NCBI GenBank assembly: GCA_014360055.1
Contig: JACIYH010000010.1
Coordinates: forward strand, 1 to 52,765
Length of the DNA stretch: 52,765 bases
Direction: 5' to 3'
DNA from: Bacillota bacterium
GTDB taxonomy: Bacteria; Bacillota; Sulfobacillia; JACIYH01
The notes under the pieces were generated by a model. It saw nothing but the letters and a program-made list of their open reading frames with translations, did not search any database and was not told the origin of the DNA. The position numbers and the translations under genes were made by a program. How positions within the stretch are numbered: the stretch's first letter is position 1; each line of letters opens with the position of its first letter. This document shows positions 16,918 through 26,349 of this stretch, in pieces.

Positions 16918-16949
16918 GGCCCGCCTTCCTCCCGCTGATCGGGCGGGCC
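16918..16949 (-). other. Intercistronic hairpin between otsB and mscS
   Basis: GGCCCGCC pairs with GGCGGGCC around a 16-base loop, 17 bases before the mscS ATG. There is no T-run. It may modulate mscS translation or mRNA processing. Confidence 0.45.
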
Positions 16950-17008
16950 TGTGGCCAGATTCTCCTCCCTTCTTGAAGGCCTACCCACCAGCAAGCACCG
17001 ACAGCAGT

Positions 17009-17830
17009 TCACCCCGGCACAGGCGGATCGGATAGAAGGCGTCTGCACGCCTTCAGGAACAGGGCCACATCCTCCGGACCCCCGAGGCGGTAGCGGGCGG
17101 CAGTAAGGCCCCGCCCCACCTTTATGGTAACGCCCCGGACGGCCAGTTCCGTGAACGCATCCTCGTCGGTGAGGTCATCCCCCACGTAGATGGGGAGGGC
17201 CCGTTCCCACCAGTTGCCCCCTTGCGCGTTCTCCAGCAACCAGATCACCGCCCGGCCTTTATCCCAGGCCACGTTGGGACGGAGTTCCATCACATCGTGG
17301 CCGGGCTGCAGACGAAGCAGGCGGTTCCCACGGGCCACCCTCCTCACGGCCCGGAGCACCTCCGGCCGGCGCGCGGCACTGACCCCGCGATAGTGGACGG
17401 CCACCGAAATGCCTTTGTCCTCCACCAGGCACCCCGGTACGGACGCCAGTTCCCGGTACAGGGCCTGCCGGGCCGCCGCCGCCACAGGCAGGAAAGCGTC
17501 CAGGTTCACCGGGTACTGGGTGTTCCCCTCCGGCCCCGGCCACCTGACCTCCAGACCGTGTACCCCTGCGTACCCGATCTCGGGGATGCCCACCAACTGC
17601 AGGGCCTCGGCCGCCGGCCGACCGGTGACCACCCAAACCTGACACCGCGGAAAAGAGTGCAGATCCTGCAGGATTTCCCGGACCGCCACGGGGACGCGTG
17701 CCCGGTGAGGAACAGGGGCCAGGGGAGCCAGGGTTCCGTCCAGGTCAAGAAAGAACGGTAGGGTCAGACCCCCGGCCAGCGCACCCCTGATCCGATCCCA
17801 GCAGTCGGCCGGCAGGTCGCCACCCGTCAC
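17009..17830 (-). CDS. otsB: Trehalose-6-phosphate phosphatase
   Basis: A 273-residue HAD phosphatase that converts trehalose 6-phosphate to trehalose. Motif I is Asp-Leu-Asp-Gly-Thr-Leu near residue 29, with Val-Val-Thr-Gly-Arg near 68, the conserved Gly-Val-His-Gly-Leu-Glu near 89, and motif IV Gly-Asp-Asp-Leu-Thr-Asp-Glu-Asp-Ala-Phe near 218. The GTG start overlaps the otsA stop by four bases (GTGA) and is preceded by GGGGGTGA, so synthesis is coupled to OtsA. A 108-base gap follows before mscS. Confidence 0.95.
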   Translation of the reverse strand: MTGGDLPADCWDRIRGALAGGLTLPFFLDLDGTLAPLAPVPHRARVPVAVREILQDLHSFPRCQVWVVTGRPAAEALQLVGIPEIGYAGVHGLEVRWPGPEGNTQYPVNLDAFLPVAAAARQALYRELASVPGCLVEDKGISVAVHYRGVSAARRPEVLRAVRRVARGNRLLRLQPGHDVMELRPNVAWDKGRAVIWLLENAQGGNWWERALPIYVGDDLTDEDAFTELAVRGVTIKVGRGLTAARYRLGGPEDVALFLKACRRLLSDPPVPG

Positions 17831-19488
17831 CGGTTCACCCCCGCCCTCGTGTGCCGGACGGGGCGCGGCACAGCGGGCTGAGTGACATCGGCCCCGGCGG
17901 GCGAAGAGGCCACGGGCAGCGAAGACGCTGCGGGCAGCGAACCGAGTGCCCGGAGGAAACTCGCCACCCAGTGGTAGATGTTATGCTCGCTAACGTAAGC
18001 CCGGAGGGCGGCCATGCGGCGGCGCCGCTCCTCGGCGGGCATCTCGAGGGCCGTGCGGATGGCAGCCGCAAACCCGGCCGGGTCGAGAGGGTTGATGGGA
18101 ATCGCCTGCTCCAGTTCGGCGGCAGCCCCGGCGGTCTTGCTCAGAAGGAGCACTCCGTCCCCGTCCGAGCGGGCGGCCACGAACTCCTTGGCCACCAGGT
18201 TCATACCGTCGTAAACGGAAGACACGATGGCAAAGTCGGCCAGGCGGTAGAGTCCGGCCAGGGTGACAGGACCCAGTTTGTGGTCTATGGAGTAGACCGG
18301 TTGCCAGATCTCCGTCCGGTGCCGCTGGTTAAGTTCGTCCATCATTGAGGAGACCTGCTGGCGCAAACGCCTGTAGTCGGGTATGCCGGTTCGGCTCGGC
18401 GCGACGACCTGGACCACGGCCACCTTCTCGCGGTAGTGGGGGTTATCACTGAAAAAGCGGTCCAGGGCGGCCAGCCGTTCCAGGATCCCTTTGGTGTAGT
18501 CGAGCCTGTCCACCGCGATCCCCAGGGCCAGAGGTTGGAGGGTGTTCCCTTTCCGTAAGCGCACACCCGCAGCCCCAGCCGCCAACCCCAGGCGCCGCAG
18601 GATGCGGCGCGCCGCCGCCAATGCATCCCGGGACAACGCCATGGCGGCGAAAGCGTCGTAATCTATACTGATGGGGAAGGCGCCCACCGCGACCGTACCG
18701 TGCTGCCACCGCACCTGGCCCGCCGCCCAGCCGCTGTCGGGGTCCGGTCCACCGCCGTCGTAACTGACCTGGCACGCGTCGCCCAGTTCTTTCTCCACAC
18801 ACTCCAGGAAGCTGACGGCATATTCCGGCGTCTGAAAACCGATGAGGTCGCACCCCAAAAGGCCCTTGATGATCTGCGACGCTTGCGGACAAAAACGGAA
18901 GGCGGCGTGAGGGGGCCACGGGATGTGCCAGAAGGAACATATCAGCACTTGGGGACACCTGCTCCGGAGGAAAAGAGGCACCAGAGCAAGTTGATAATCG
19001 TGCACCCACACCACGTCTCCGGGCCTGGCAACACCCGCTGTCTCAACAGCAAAGCGACGGTTCACCTGGGCATAGTGCTTCCACCATGCTTCGCTCAGGT
19101 CCACGCGCTCGATCAACAGATGGCACAGGGGCCACAAGACCCGGTTGGAATATCCCTCGTAATACCCCCTGACCTCCCGGGGACTCAGCCACACCCGCTT
19201 GAGCCGATACCCCGGATTTTCAGGGGGCACCCACACGATACCGTTGGCCGATACCGCCCGGTCGGCGTCGCCGCTTCCCCACGCCACCCAGGTTCCCCCG
19301 ATTCCCTGCAACACCGGGTCCAGGGCAGCGGTGAGTCCGCCCGCCGGTCGATCCACCCTCACCTCCGAATCGCCCCACACGTGCTGGTAAGGTTCTCGGT
19401 TCGATACCACCACCAGGTTCCTGCCCGGGAGAGTATCGCGGAAGAGCTGGCGCACACGTGCGGCATCCCACCGTTCCGGCGCCGTCAT
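17827..19488 (-). CDS. otsA: Trehalose-6-phosphate synthase
   Basis: A 553-residue GT20 glycosyltransferase that makes trehalose 6-phosphate from UDP-glucose (or another NDP-glucose) and glucose 6-phosphate. The N-terminus has Val-Val-Ser-Asn-Arg-Glu-Pro and Arg-Pro-Ala-Gly-Gly-Leu. Trp-Val-His-Asp-Tyr-Gln-Leu follows near 165, then Phe-Trp-His-Ile-Pro-Trp-Pro near 188. Val-Asp-Arg-Leu-Asp-Tyr-Thr-Lys-Gly is near 327 and Asp-Gly-Met-Asn-Leu-Val-Ala-Lys-Glu near 430. The last 50 residues are a Pro/Ala/Ser-rich tail. Of two adjacent ATG codons the second (19488) is six bases from GGAGG; the first is 19491. It is the first gene behind the c-di-AMP riboswitch. Confidence 0.96.
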   Translation of the reverse strand: MTAPERWDAARVRQLFRDTLPGRNLVVVSNREPYQHVWGDSEVRVDRPAGGLTAALDPVLQGIGGTWVAWGSGDADRAVSANGIVWVPPENPGYRLKRVWLSPREVRGYYEGYSNRVLWPLCHLLIERVDLSEAWWKHYAQVNRRFAVETAGVARPGDVVWVHDYQLALVPLFLRSRCPQVLICSFWHIPWPPHAAFRFCPQASQIIKGLLGCDLIGFQTPEYAVSFLECVEKELGDACQVSYDGGGPDPDSGWAAGQVRWQHGTVAVGAFPISIDYDAFAAMALSRDALAAARRILRRLGLAAGAAGVRLRKGNTLQPLALGIAVDRLDYTKGILERLAALDRFFSDNPHYREKVAVVQVVAPSRTGIPDYRRLRQQVSSMMDELNQRHRTEIWQPVYSIDHKLGPVTLAGLYRLADFAIVSSVYDGMNLVAKEFVAARSDGDGVLLLSKTAGAAAELEQAIPINPLDPAGFAAAIRTALEMPAEERRRRMAALRAYVSEHNIYHWVASFLRALGSLPAASSLPVASSPAGADVTQPAVPRPVRHTRAGVNR

Positions 19489-19565
19489 CATCCACCTCCT
19501 CAGTCCTCGCTACTCCAGGGGGAAACACAAGACGCTGGAGCCTGGCGCCACCGGCCCGGAGGTGG

Positions 19566-19598
19566 AAAAACCGACCCGGAGGAAAACTCCCGGGTCGG
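19566..19598 (-). terminator. Intrinsic terminator of the c-di-AMP riboswitch (expression platform)
   Basis: On the minus strand CCGACCCGG pairs with CCGGGTCGG (9 bp, loop 10) at 19571-19598 and is followed by TTTTT. It lies between the aptamer and otsA, 75 bases before the start codon. Ligand-bound ydaO aptamers normally promote termination, so high c-di-AMP should switch the operon off. Confidence 0.88.
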
Positions 19599-19656
19599 GA
19601 AGGATGATCCCGTCGAAGGGAACAGTCGCCGCCCCGACCCAACCCACCTCCTCTTC

Positions 19657-19783
19657 CCACGCCTGCGAGGTTAGCTGCCGGGCTCGGATCGAAAGAGTGT
19701 GACCCGTCTCGCCCATCCCGGCGAGATTAGCCCCGTCAATTTGGGTCCCCCGCTTCCCCCACTCGGGAACTCAGCGATCAAGG
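19657..19783 (-). ncRNA. c-di-AMP riboswitch aptamer (ydaO-yuaA class) in the otsA leader
   Basis: Read on the minus strand, the leader begins GATCGCTGAG and has the conserved core GCGGGGGACCCAAATT. Further on it has CTTTCGATCCGAGCCCG, followed directly by GGCAGCTAACCTCGCAGGCG. These are the hallmark blocks of the ydaO-type riboswitch, which binds c-di-AMP. The element lies between a sigma-A promoter (19825-19854) and an intrinsic terminator (19566-19598). This class controls osmolyte, potassium and cell-wall genes in Bacillota; here it governs trehalose synthesis and two channels. Confidence 0.93.
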
Positions 19784-19824
19784 GGATTGGCCGGCGGGCC
19801 ATCGATGCCTTTCTGCCTGAACTC

Positions 19825-19854
19825 ACCCTACCACACCCAAACGAGGGCTGTCAA
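19825..19854 (-). promoter_or_regulatory. Sigma-A promoter of the otsA-otsB-mscS-clcA operon
   Basis: On the minus strand TTGACA (19849-19854) is followed after 18 bases by TAGGGT (19825-19830). Transcription would start near 19818, about 35 bases before the riboswitch aptamer. Confidence 0.75.
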
Positions 19855-19999
19855 CGCCGCGCGGTCAATGGTCAGGCTGCCCCAGATCGCCCGGTCCTGG
19901 TCCGCGTGGTTCCTTCCGCCAACCCGTCCCCAAGCCCATGCGTCAGCGCTGCGGCCCGCGCGCCGTTTACAGGTGTTACGTCTCCCCGTGCTAAACGAT

Positions 20000-20028
20000 C
20001 CCGGCCGCCAGTGCTTCCGCAGGCCGGG
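20000..20028 (-). terminator. Possible weak terminator after the acetyl-CoA hydrolase gene
   Basis: CCCGGCC and GGCCGGG pair around a 15-base loop, a few bases after the stop of the minus-strand hydrolase gene. The following bases (ATCGTTTA) form only a poor T-run. The rest of the gap 19855-20035 shows nothing recognisable. Confidence 0.3.
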
Positions 20029-20035
20029 TCCTGGG

Positions 20036-21550
20036 TCAGGGGAGCATGGTGCCGGTGTGCTGATAACGGAGGTGCCAGGACAGGGCCTCGGCGAGCAGGT
20101 GGGGTGAATGGCCGCCCTGCCGCGAGGCGCGGGTGAAGTAATCTTCCAGGAGCGGGCGGTAGGAAGGGTGGGCACAATGGGAGATAATGGCCCGTGCTCT
20201 CTCCCGGGGGCTCAGGCACCGCAGGTCGGCCACCCCCTGTTCGGTGATGAGGACGTGTACCTCGTGTTCGGTGTGATCGACGTGGGACACCATGGGGACC
20301 ACGCAGGAGATCTTCCCGTCCCGGGCCGTGGAAGGCGTGACGAAGATGGAAAGGAAGGCGTTACGCGAAAAGTCGCCCGAGCCGCCGATGCCGTTAAGCA
20401 TTTGGGACCCCAGCACGTGGGTGGAGTTGATGTGTCCGTAGATGTCCGCCTCCACCGCCGTGTTGATGGCGATCACGCCCAGGCGCCGGATGGCCTCGCC
20501 ACTGTTGGAGACCTCCTGGGGGCGGAGGATCAGGTGGCGGCGGTAGCGGTCCAGGTGACCGTGCAGGCGCTGCTGGCCGGCCACGGAGAGGGCCAGGGAA
20601 GTGCCCGAGGCACCGCAGGCCATGCCGGCGTCGATGAGGTCGAGGACGCCGTCCTGTAACACCTCCGAGAAAAAGACCAGTCCCGGTCGCTCCCATTCGG
20701 CGAGGGCGCTCAGCACGGCATTGCCCAGGTTCCCAATGCCCGTCTGCAGGGGCAACAGGGTCGGCGGCAGCCGTCCCGCCCGCACCTCATGCCGCAGGAA
20801 GTCCAGGAGATGGCCGCCTATCTGGCGGGCGGCGTCGTCAGGCACTTCGAAGGTGTAAGGGTGGTCGGGCTGGCAGGTTTCCACGATGCCGGCGATGCGG
20901 TCGGGGTCCACGGCGATGGCCGGCCCGCCGATGCGCTGCAGCGGTTCCACCAGGGGAAGGGGGGCGCGGCCCGGAGGCGGGGAGTAACTCCAGATATCGT
21001 GTAGCCCCTCCATCTCGGGGGGATGCCAGAGGTTCACCTCCACGATAATCCGGTCGGCCACGGCGGCATACAGGGCACCGTTCCCCACCGAGGAGGTGGG
21101 CACCAGGGACCCGTCCTCGCGGACGGCACACGCCTCCAGGAGGGCTACATCCACCCTGCCAAGATGGCCGGCCCTCACCAGTTCCGGGCACACGCCCAGG
21201 TGCTGGTCCAGGTAGGCCACCTCGCCCCTGTTGATGAGCCGGCGCATGGCGCCCAGGGACTGGTAGGGCAGGCGGCGGACGATGGCCCCCGCACCGGCCA
21301 GTTCCTCATCGATCTCGCCCCCCACCGAGCCACCGGACCACACGCTCAGTTGGAGGGGGCGCCCGGCCACGGCCTGCCCCCCGAGGGCCAGCCGCGCCAG
21401 GGCCCGCGGTACCGCCTTGGGGCTGCCCGCACGCGCAAAGCCGCTCACGCCCAGTACCGCTCCCCCCGGTACCAGGCGGGCGGCCTCCTCAGGAGTCATG
21501 CACCTGCCCCGCAACCGGGCACAGCGCACCCGCTCGCAGCAACCGTCCAC
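20036..21550 (-). CDS. Acetyl-CoA hydrolase/transferase family protein
   Basis: A 504-residue class-I CoA-transferase fold enzyme of the ACH1/succinyl-CoA:acetate CoA-transferase group. It begins with the family pattern Met-Thr-Pro-Glu-Glu-Ala-Ala ... Val-Ser-Gly-Phe. The catalytic glutamate is in Phe-Phe-Ser-Glu-Val-Leu-Gln-Asp (about residue 285), with Gly-Ile-Gly-Asn before it. Gly-Gly-Ser-Gly-Asp-Phe and Val-Leu-Ile-Thr-Glu-Gln-Gly-Val-Ala-Asp-Leu-Arg lie near the end. The GTG start has AGGAGG six bases before it. It could move CoA between acetate and succinate or other short acids, or hydrolyse acetyl-CoA; sequence alone does not decide. It lies 27 bases after trxA on the same strand. 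Confidence 0.88.
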   Translation of the reverse strand: MDGCCERVRCARLRGRCMTPEEAARLVPGGAVLGVSGFARAGSPKAVPRALARLALGGQAVAGRPLQLSVWSGGSVGGEIDEELAGAGAIVRRLPYQSLGAMRRLINRGEVAYLDQHLGVCPELVRAGHLGRVDVALLEACAVREDGSLVPTSSVGNGALYAAVADRIIVEVNLWHPPEMEGLHDIWSYSPPPGRAPLPLVEPLQRIGGPAIAVDPDRIAGIVETCQPDHPYTFEVPDDAARQIGGHLLDFLRHEVRAGRLPPTLLPLQTGIGNLGNAVLSALAEWERPGLVFFSEVLQDGVLDLIDAGMACGASGTSLALSVAGQQRLHGHLDRYRRHLILRPQEVSNSGEAIRRLGVIAINTAVEADIYGHINSTHVLGSQMLNGIGGSGDFSRNAFLSIFVTPSTARDGKISCVVPMVSHVDHTEHEVHVLITEQGVADLRCLSPRERARAIISHCAHPSYRPLLEDYFTRASRQGGHSPHLLAEALSWHLRYQHTGTMLP

Positions 21551-21577
21551 TCAAATCCTCCTGACCGCGTCCCCGGC

Positions 21578-21901
21578 CTACAGGTGCGAGTCGAGCTTCT
21601 TCTTCAACTCCCCCCGGGGCACGTAGCCCACGATGCGGTCCACCGGCTGGCCGCCCTTGAACAGGATCAACGTGGGGATAGCCATAACGCCGTGCTGGCC
21701 GGCCAGGTTGGGGTTTTCGTCCACGTTAACCTTGCCCACCCGCAGACGACCGTCGTACTCGGCCGCCACTTCTTCTACCACCGGCGCCACCATGCGACAG
21801 GGACCGCACCAGGGCGCCCAGAAATCAACCAGCACGGGCAGGTCAGACTCTCCCACCTCACGAGAGAAGTTCTGCTCGGTCAACTCCACGGGCTTGGCCA
21901 A
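21578..21901 (-). CDS. trxA: Thioredoxin
   Basis: A 107-residue cytoplasmic disulfide reductase. The active site is Trp31-Cys32-Gly-Pro-Cys35, the buried Asp lies in Leu-Val-Asp-Phe, and the cis-proline in Ile-Pro-Thr-Leu at about 75. Length and motifs are those of a classical thioredoxin. The start is TTG 21901, nine bases after GGAGG. It has its own extended -10 promoter and precedes the acetyl-CoA hydrolase gene. Confidence 0.97.
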   Translation of the reverse strand: MAKPVELTEQNFSREVGESDLPVLVDFWAPWCGPCRMVAPVVEEVAAEYDGRLRVGKVNVDENPNLAGQHGVMAIPTLILFKGGQPVDRIVGYVPRGELKKKLDSHL

Positions 21902-21933
21902 ACCGGATCGCCTCCTCGGACAAACTACGCCCT

Positions 21934-21942
21934 ATTCTACCA
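21934..21942 (-). promoter_or_regulatory. Extended -10 promoter of trxA
   Basis: On the minus strand TGGTAGAAT (TG, G, TAGAAT) lies about 33 bases before the trxA start and just downstream of the 6S RNA 3' end. Confidence 0.6.
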
Positions 21943-21962
21943 CAGCTTCCAGCCCCACAAAA

Positions 21963-22183
21963 CTAAAAGGCCCGCCGTGCCGCATCTCGCGCCGTTTTGA
22001 ACCCGCTCTCCGCAGGTGGGTGCCCTCCTGTCTGCTTTTTGCTTCCCCGGACCGGCCCTACGCCACCGGGGGGCGTGCAAGCCACAGCCAGAGACCAGGC
22101 TCCCTTAGTTTTGGTGTTGGCCCAAAACTTCGCAGCGAGACCGCGCGCACGGCAGGCTGAGCCTGATGCCCGATTCTTTTGTC
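21963..22183 (-). ncRNA. ssrS: 6S RNA
   Basis: A roughly 220-base transcript with its own promoter and no reading frame. The 5' arm GCCTGCCGTGC pairs with the 3' arm GCACGGCGGGC, and the adjacent GGTCTCGC pairs with GCGAGATG, making the long closing stem of 6S RNA. The 3' half contains GGGGAAGCAAAAAGC, then CACCCACCT and AGCGGGTTCAAAACGG, in the order seen in bacterial 6S RNAs. The RNA ends in GGGCCTTTTAGTTTT, a T-rich stretch after the closing stem. 6S RNA mimics an open promoter and binds sigma-A RNA polymerase in stationary phase. The assignment rests on motif order and pairing by eye. Confidence 0.82.
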
Positions 22184-22189
22184 AAATGG

Positions 22190-22218
22190 AGTTTAGCACA
22201 GCCGGGCCGCTTTGGCAA
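22190..22218 (-). promoter_or_regulatory. Sigma-A promoter of the 6S RNA gene
   Basis: On the minus strand TTGCCA (22213-22218) is separated by 17 bases from TAAACT (22190-22195). The predicted start is a G at about 22183. Confidence 0.75.
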
Positions 22219-22336
22219 GGGGGTTGTCCCAGAATCTGGCCGCCACCCCAGAGAACACCAGTTCTACGACTGACGGACCTGCGGCACCGCCGCCACTGCC
22301 CCGGGTAGGAGGGGGATGCGCTCGGGCGGCGACTGC

Positions 22337-24124
<1,788 letters not shown>

Positions 24125-24145
24125 CTCTCCCCGATGCTGATCCGT

Positions 24146-25426
24146 CTACGTCGTGGGTGCAATGCGCCTGAGGGTGACCTCCAGTTCCTCAAGGGGGACC
24201 CGCACCTGCTCGCCGGTGCGCATGTCCCGTACGGTGACCTCACCTGACGCCACCTCGTCCTCCCCCACCATTGCCACCAGGGGAGCACCCAGGCGGGAGG
24301 CTTGCTTCATCTGTGCCCTCAGACTGCGACCCAGGTAGTCGATGTCGGCCTGCCAGCCCGACCGGCGCAACCGGTACAGGATGTCGAGCGCAACCGGACG
24401 GGCCGCGTTCCCGGCATATGCCACCATCACCTGCACCTCGGTCGGCGGCGGGGGCAGCCTGCCCTCCAGTTCCAGGGTGGTGATCAATCGCTCCAGCCCG
24501 GCGGCAAAACCCACTCCGGGCGTGGGATCACCCCCGAGTTGCTCCACCAGGCCGTCGTACCGGCCCCCCGCGCACACCGTGTTCTGGGCCCCCAGGGCGC
24601 CGTGCATGATCTCGAACACGGTGCGCGTGTAGTAGTCCAGGCCGCGCACCAGGGTGGGTGCGAGCACGAAGGGGATCCCCGTGTGCCTCAGGAATGCCTG
24701 CACCCCGTCAAAGTGCTCCCGGCATTCGGGGCAGAGGAAGTCGGTGGGCCGGGGAGCCTCCTCCGCCAGGGCCCGGCAGGATGCTTCCTTGCAGTCCAGC
24801 ACCCGCAGAGGATTTACCTCCAGCCTCCGCCTGCAGTCCGCACACAGGCCTTCCCGCCCCCGGAAGTAGGAGAGCAGGGCCTCCCGGTAAGAGGGGCGGC
24901 AGCGCGGGCAGCCGATACTGTTCAGGTGGACGGACAGGCCCTCCAGGCCCAGCCGGGCAAAAAGGTCGTCGGCCAGGGCGATGACCTCGCCGTCCAGGGC
25001 GGGATCGTCCGCACCGATGGCCTCCACCCCGAACTGCACGAACTGGCGGAAGCGCCCCGCCTGGGGCCGCTCGTGGCGGAACATGGGGCCCAGGTAGAAC
25101 ACCTTCCAGGGCAGGAGGGGCCGCTCGGGCACCTCCAGGTAGGCCCGTACCACCGGCGCCGTTCCCTCCGGCCGCAGGGTGAGACTGCGACCACCCCGGT
25201 CCCGGAAGGTGTACATCTGCTTCTCCACGATGTCGGTGGTCTCCCCCGTGGTGCGCTCGAAGAGTTCGGTGTGCTCGAAGATGGGTGTCCGGACTTCGAG
25301 GTAGTGGTAGCGCCGGCACACCTCGCGGATGGCATTCTCTACGTATTCCCACACATAAACGGCCCCGGGCAGCACGTCCTGGGTGCCCCGGGGCCGCTGA
25401 ATGGCAGCTTTAGCCGACCCGGCCAC
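24146..25426 (-). CDS. hisS: Histidyl-tRNA synthetase
   Basis: A 426-residue class II synthetase. It shows Arg-Gly-Thr-Gln-Asp-Val-Leu-Pro at the N-terminus, Leu-Arg-Pro-Glu-Gly-Thr-Ala, and the motif 2 loop His-Glu-Arg-Pro-Gln-Ala-Gly-Arg. The His-specific Leu-Val-Arg-Gly-Leu-Asp-Tyr-Tyr-Thr-Arg, Ala-Gly-Gly-Arg-Tyr-Asp-Gly-Leu and the C-terminal anticodon domain follow. The start is placed at the GTG (Met-Ala-Gly-Ser-Ala-Lys), because the upstream ATG at 25462 lies inside the promoter. That leaves an untranslated leader of only about ten bases. No T-box is present. It is co-transcribed with aspS. Confidence 0.96.
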   Translation of the reverse strand: MAGSAKAAIQRPRGTQDVLPGAVYVWEYVENAIREVCRRYHYLEVRTPIFEHTELFERTTGETTDIVEKQMYTFRDRGGRSLTLRPEGTAPVVRAYLEVPERPLLPWKVFYLGPMFRHERPQAGRFRQFVQFGVEAIGADDPALDGEVIALADDLFARLGLEGLSVHLNSIGCPRCRPSYREALLSYFRGREGLCADCRRRLEVNPLRVLDCKEASCRALAEEAPRPTDFLCPECREHFDGVQAFLRHTGIPFVLAPTLVRGLDYYTRTVFEIMHGALGAQNTVCAGGRYDGLVEQLGGDPTPGVGFAAGLERLITTLELEGRLPPPPTEVQVMVAYAGNAARPVALDILYRLRRSGWQADIDYLGRSLRAQMKQASRLGAPLVAMVGEDEVASGEVTVRDMRTGEQVRVPLEELEVTLRRIAPTT

Positions 25427-25443
25427 CCCCTCATCATGCCCCC

Positions 25444-25472
25444 ATTCTAAATTCACCACCATTCAGTGTCAA
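25444..25472 (-). promoter_or_regulatory. Near-consensus sigma-A promoter of hisS-aspS
   Basis: On the minus strand TTGACA (25467-25472), a 17-base spacer and TAGAAT (25444-25449). Its position excludes the ATG at 25462 as the hisS start. Confidence 0.85.
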
Positions 25473-25515
25473 CGCACGACACGCCCCACGGACGCCGCGC
25501 CACCGCCAGTGCAAG

Positions 25516-26328
25516 TCAGCGGGCGGCGAGAGCCATGAGGGCGCGGCCCGCGCGGTAGGCGGTGAGGAAGTCGGGCGCCCGGTAACCCACGGTGACGTCG
25601 TCGATGCGCAGCGCCCCCGGCATCAGTTCGGCGGCGTCGGCCAGGCCGCTGTGGGTGAAGCGGATCTGGATTTCCACCGGCGGCTCCACGCGGAAGGGCG
25701 GGATCTGGGCCGCACGGGCCACGGCACGGCGGGCCGCTTCCCTGAGCAGGGCGTGCACTTTCTCGGGCGGGAGGCTGACGGCAGCGTTGCGCGCCACGTA
25801 CTCCTTCACCGCCACCGTCTCCACGGGACCGAGCAGGCCGCGGGCCTCCTCCACCACCGTGGAGTCACCGGACACCAGCACCACCGGCACCCCGTACTCG
25901 CCCGCCACGGCGGCGTTCATGCCCGTCTCGCCCACCACGCGTCCGTTGACCCGGTACTCGGCCACGGTTCCGGTGTAGGTGTGGCTCAGCACCCCCCGGC
26001 TCCCGGCCCGGGCGTGGTACCCTATGAAGAACGCGCACGCGAAGCTACCGTCCAGGCCCTGGACCATAGAGAAGGGCTTGGGGCTGCCGCTGATCAGACG
26101 GGCGGCCGGGTGCAGTTCCTCGATGAGCAGATTGCGCATGTGACCGTGGGAGTCGTTCACCACCACCTCGGTAGCCCCCGCCTCCACTGCTCCTTCCACG
26201 GCCGCGTTGACCTCTCGCGTCATCAGGCGGCGGGCCCGCTGGTAGTCCTCGCCCCCCTCCTTCCCCGTCTCGTCCCAGTGCGTGATCCCGCTGATGCCCT
26301 CCAGGTCAGCCGATATGTAGACTTTCAT
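25516..26328 (-). CDS. M55 family D-aminopeptidase (DppA-like)
   Basis: A 270-residue zinc peptidase. The metal ligands of the B. subtilis DppA family are all in place: Asp8, Glu10 (Ser-Ala-Asp-Leu-Glu-Gly), His61 (Asn-Asp-Ser-His-Gly), His105 (Gly-Tyr-His-Ala) and Glu134 (Gly-Glu-Thr-Gly-Met). The catalytic-site His116 is in Leu-Ser-His-Thr. Family members form decamers that release D-alanine from short D-peptides, which suggests cell-wall peptide recycling. The ATG follows AAAGGAGG. The gene lies 21 bases after an MBL hydrolase and ahead of the hisS promoter. No dpp transporter is adjacent. Confidence 0.92.
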   Translation of the reverse strand: MKVYISADLEGISGITHWDETGKEGGEDYQRARRLMTREVNAAVEGAVEAGATEVVVNDSHGHMRNLLIEELHPAARLISGSPKPFSMVQGLDGSFACAFFIGYHARAGSRGVLSHTYTGTVAEYRVNGRVVGETGMNAAVAGEYGVPVVLVSGDSTVVEEARGLLGPVETVAVKEYVARNAAVSLPPEKVHALLREAARRAVARAAQIPPFRVEPPVEIQIRFTHSGLADAAELMPGALRIDDVTVGYRAPDFLTAYRAGRALMALAAR

Positions 26329-26349
26329 GCGCGAGTCCTCCTTTGACCG

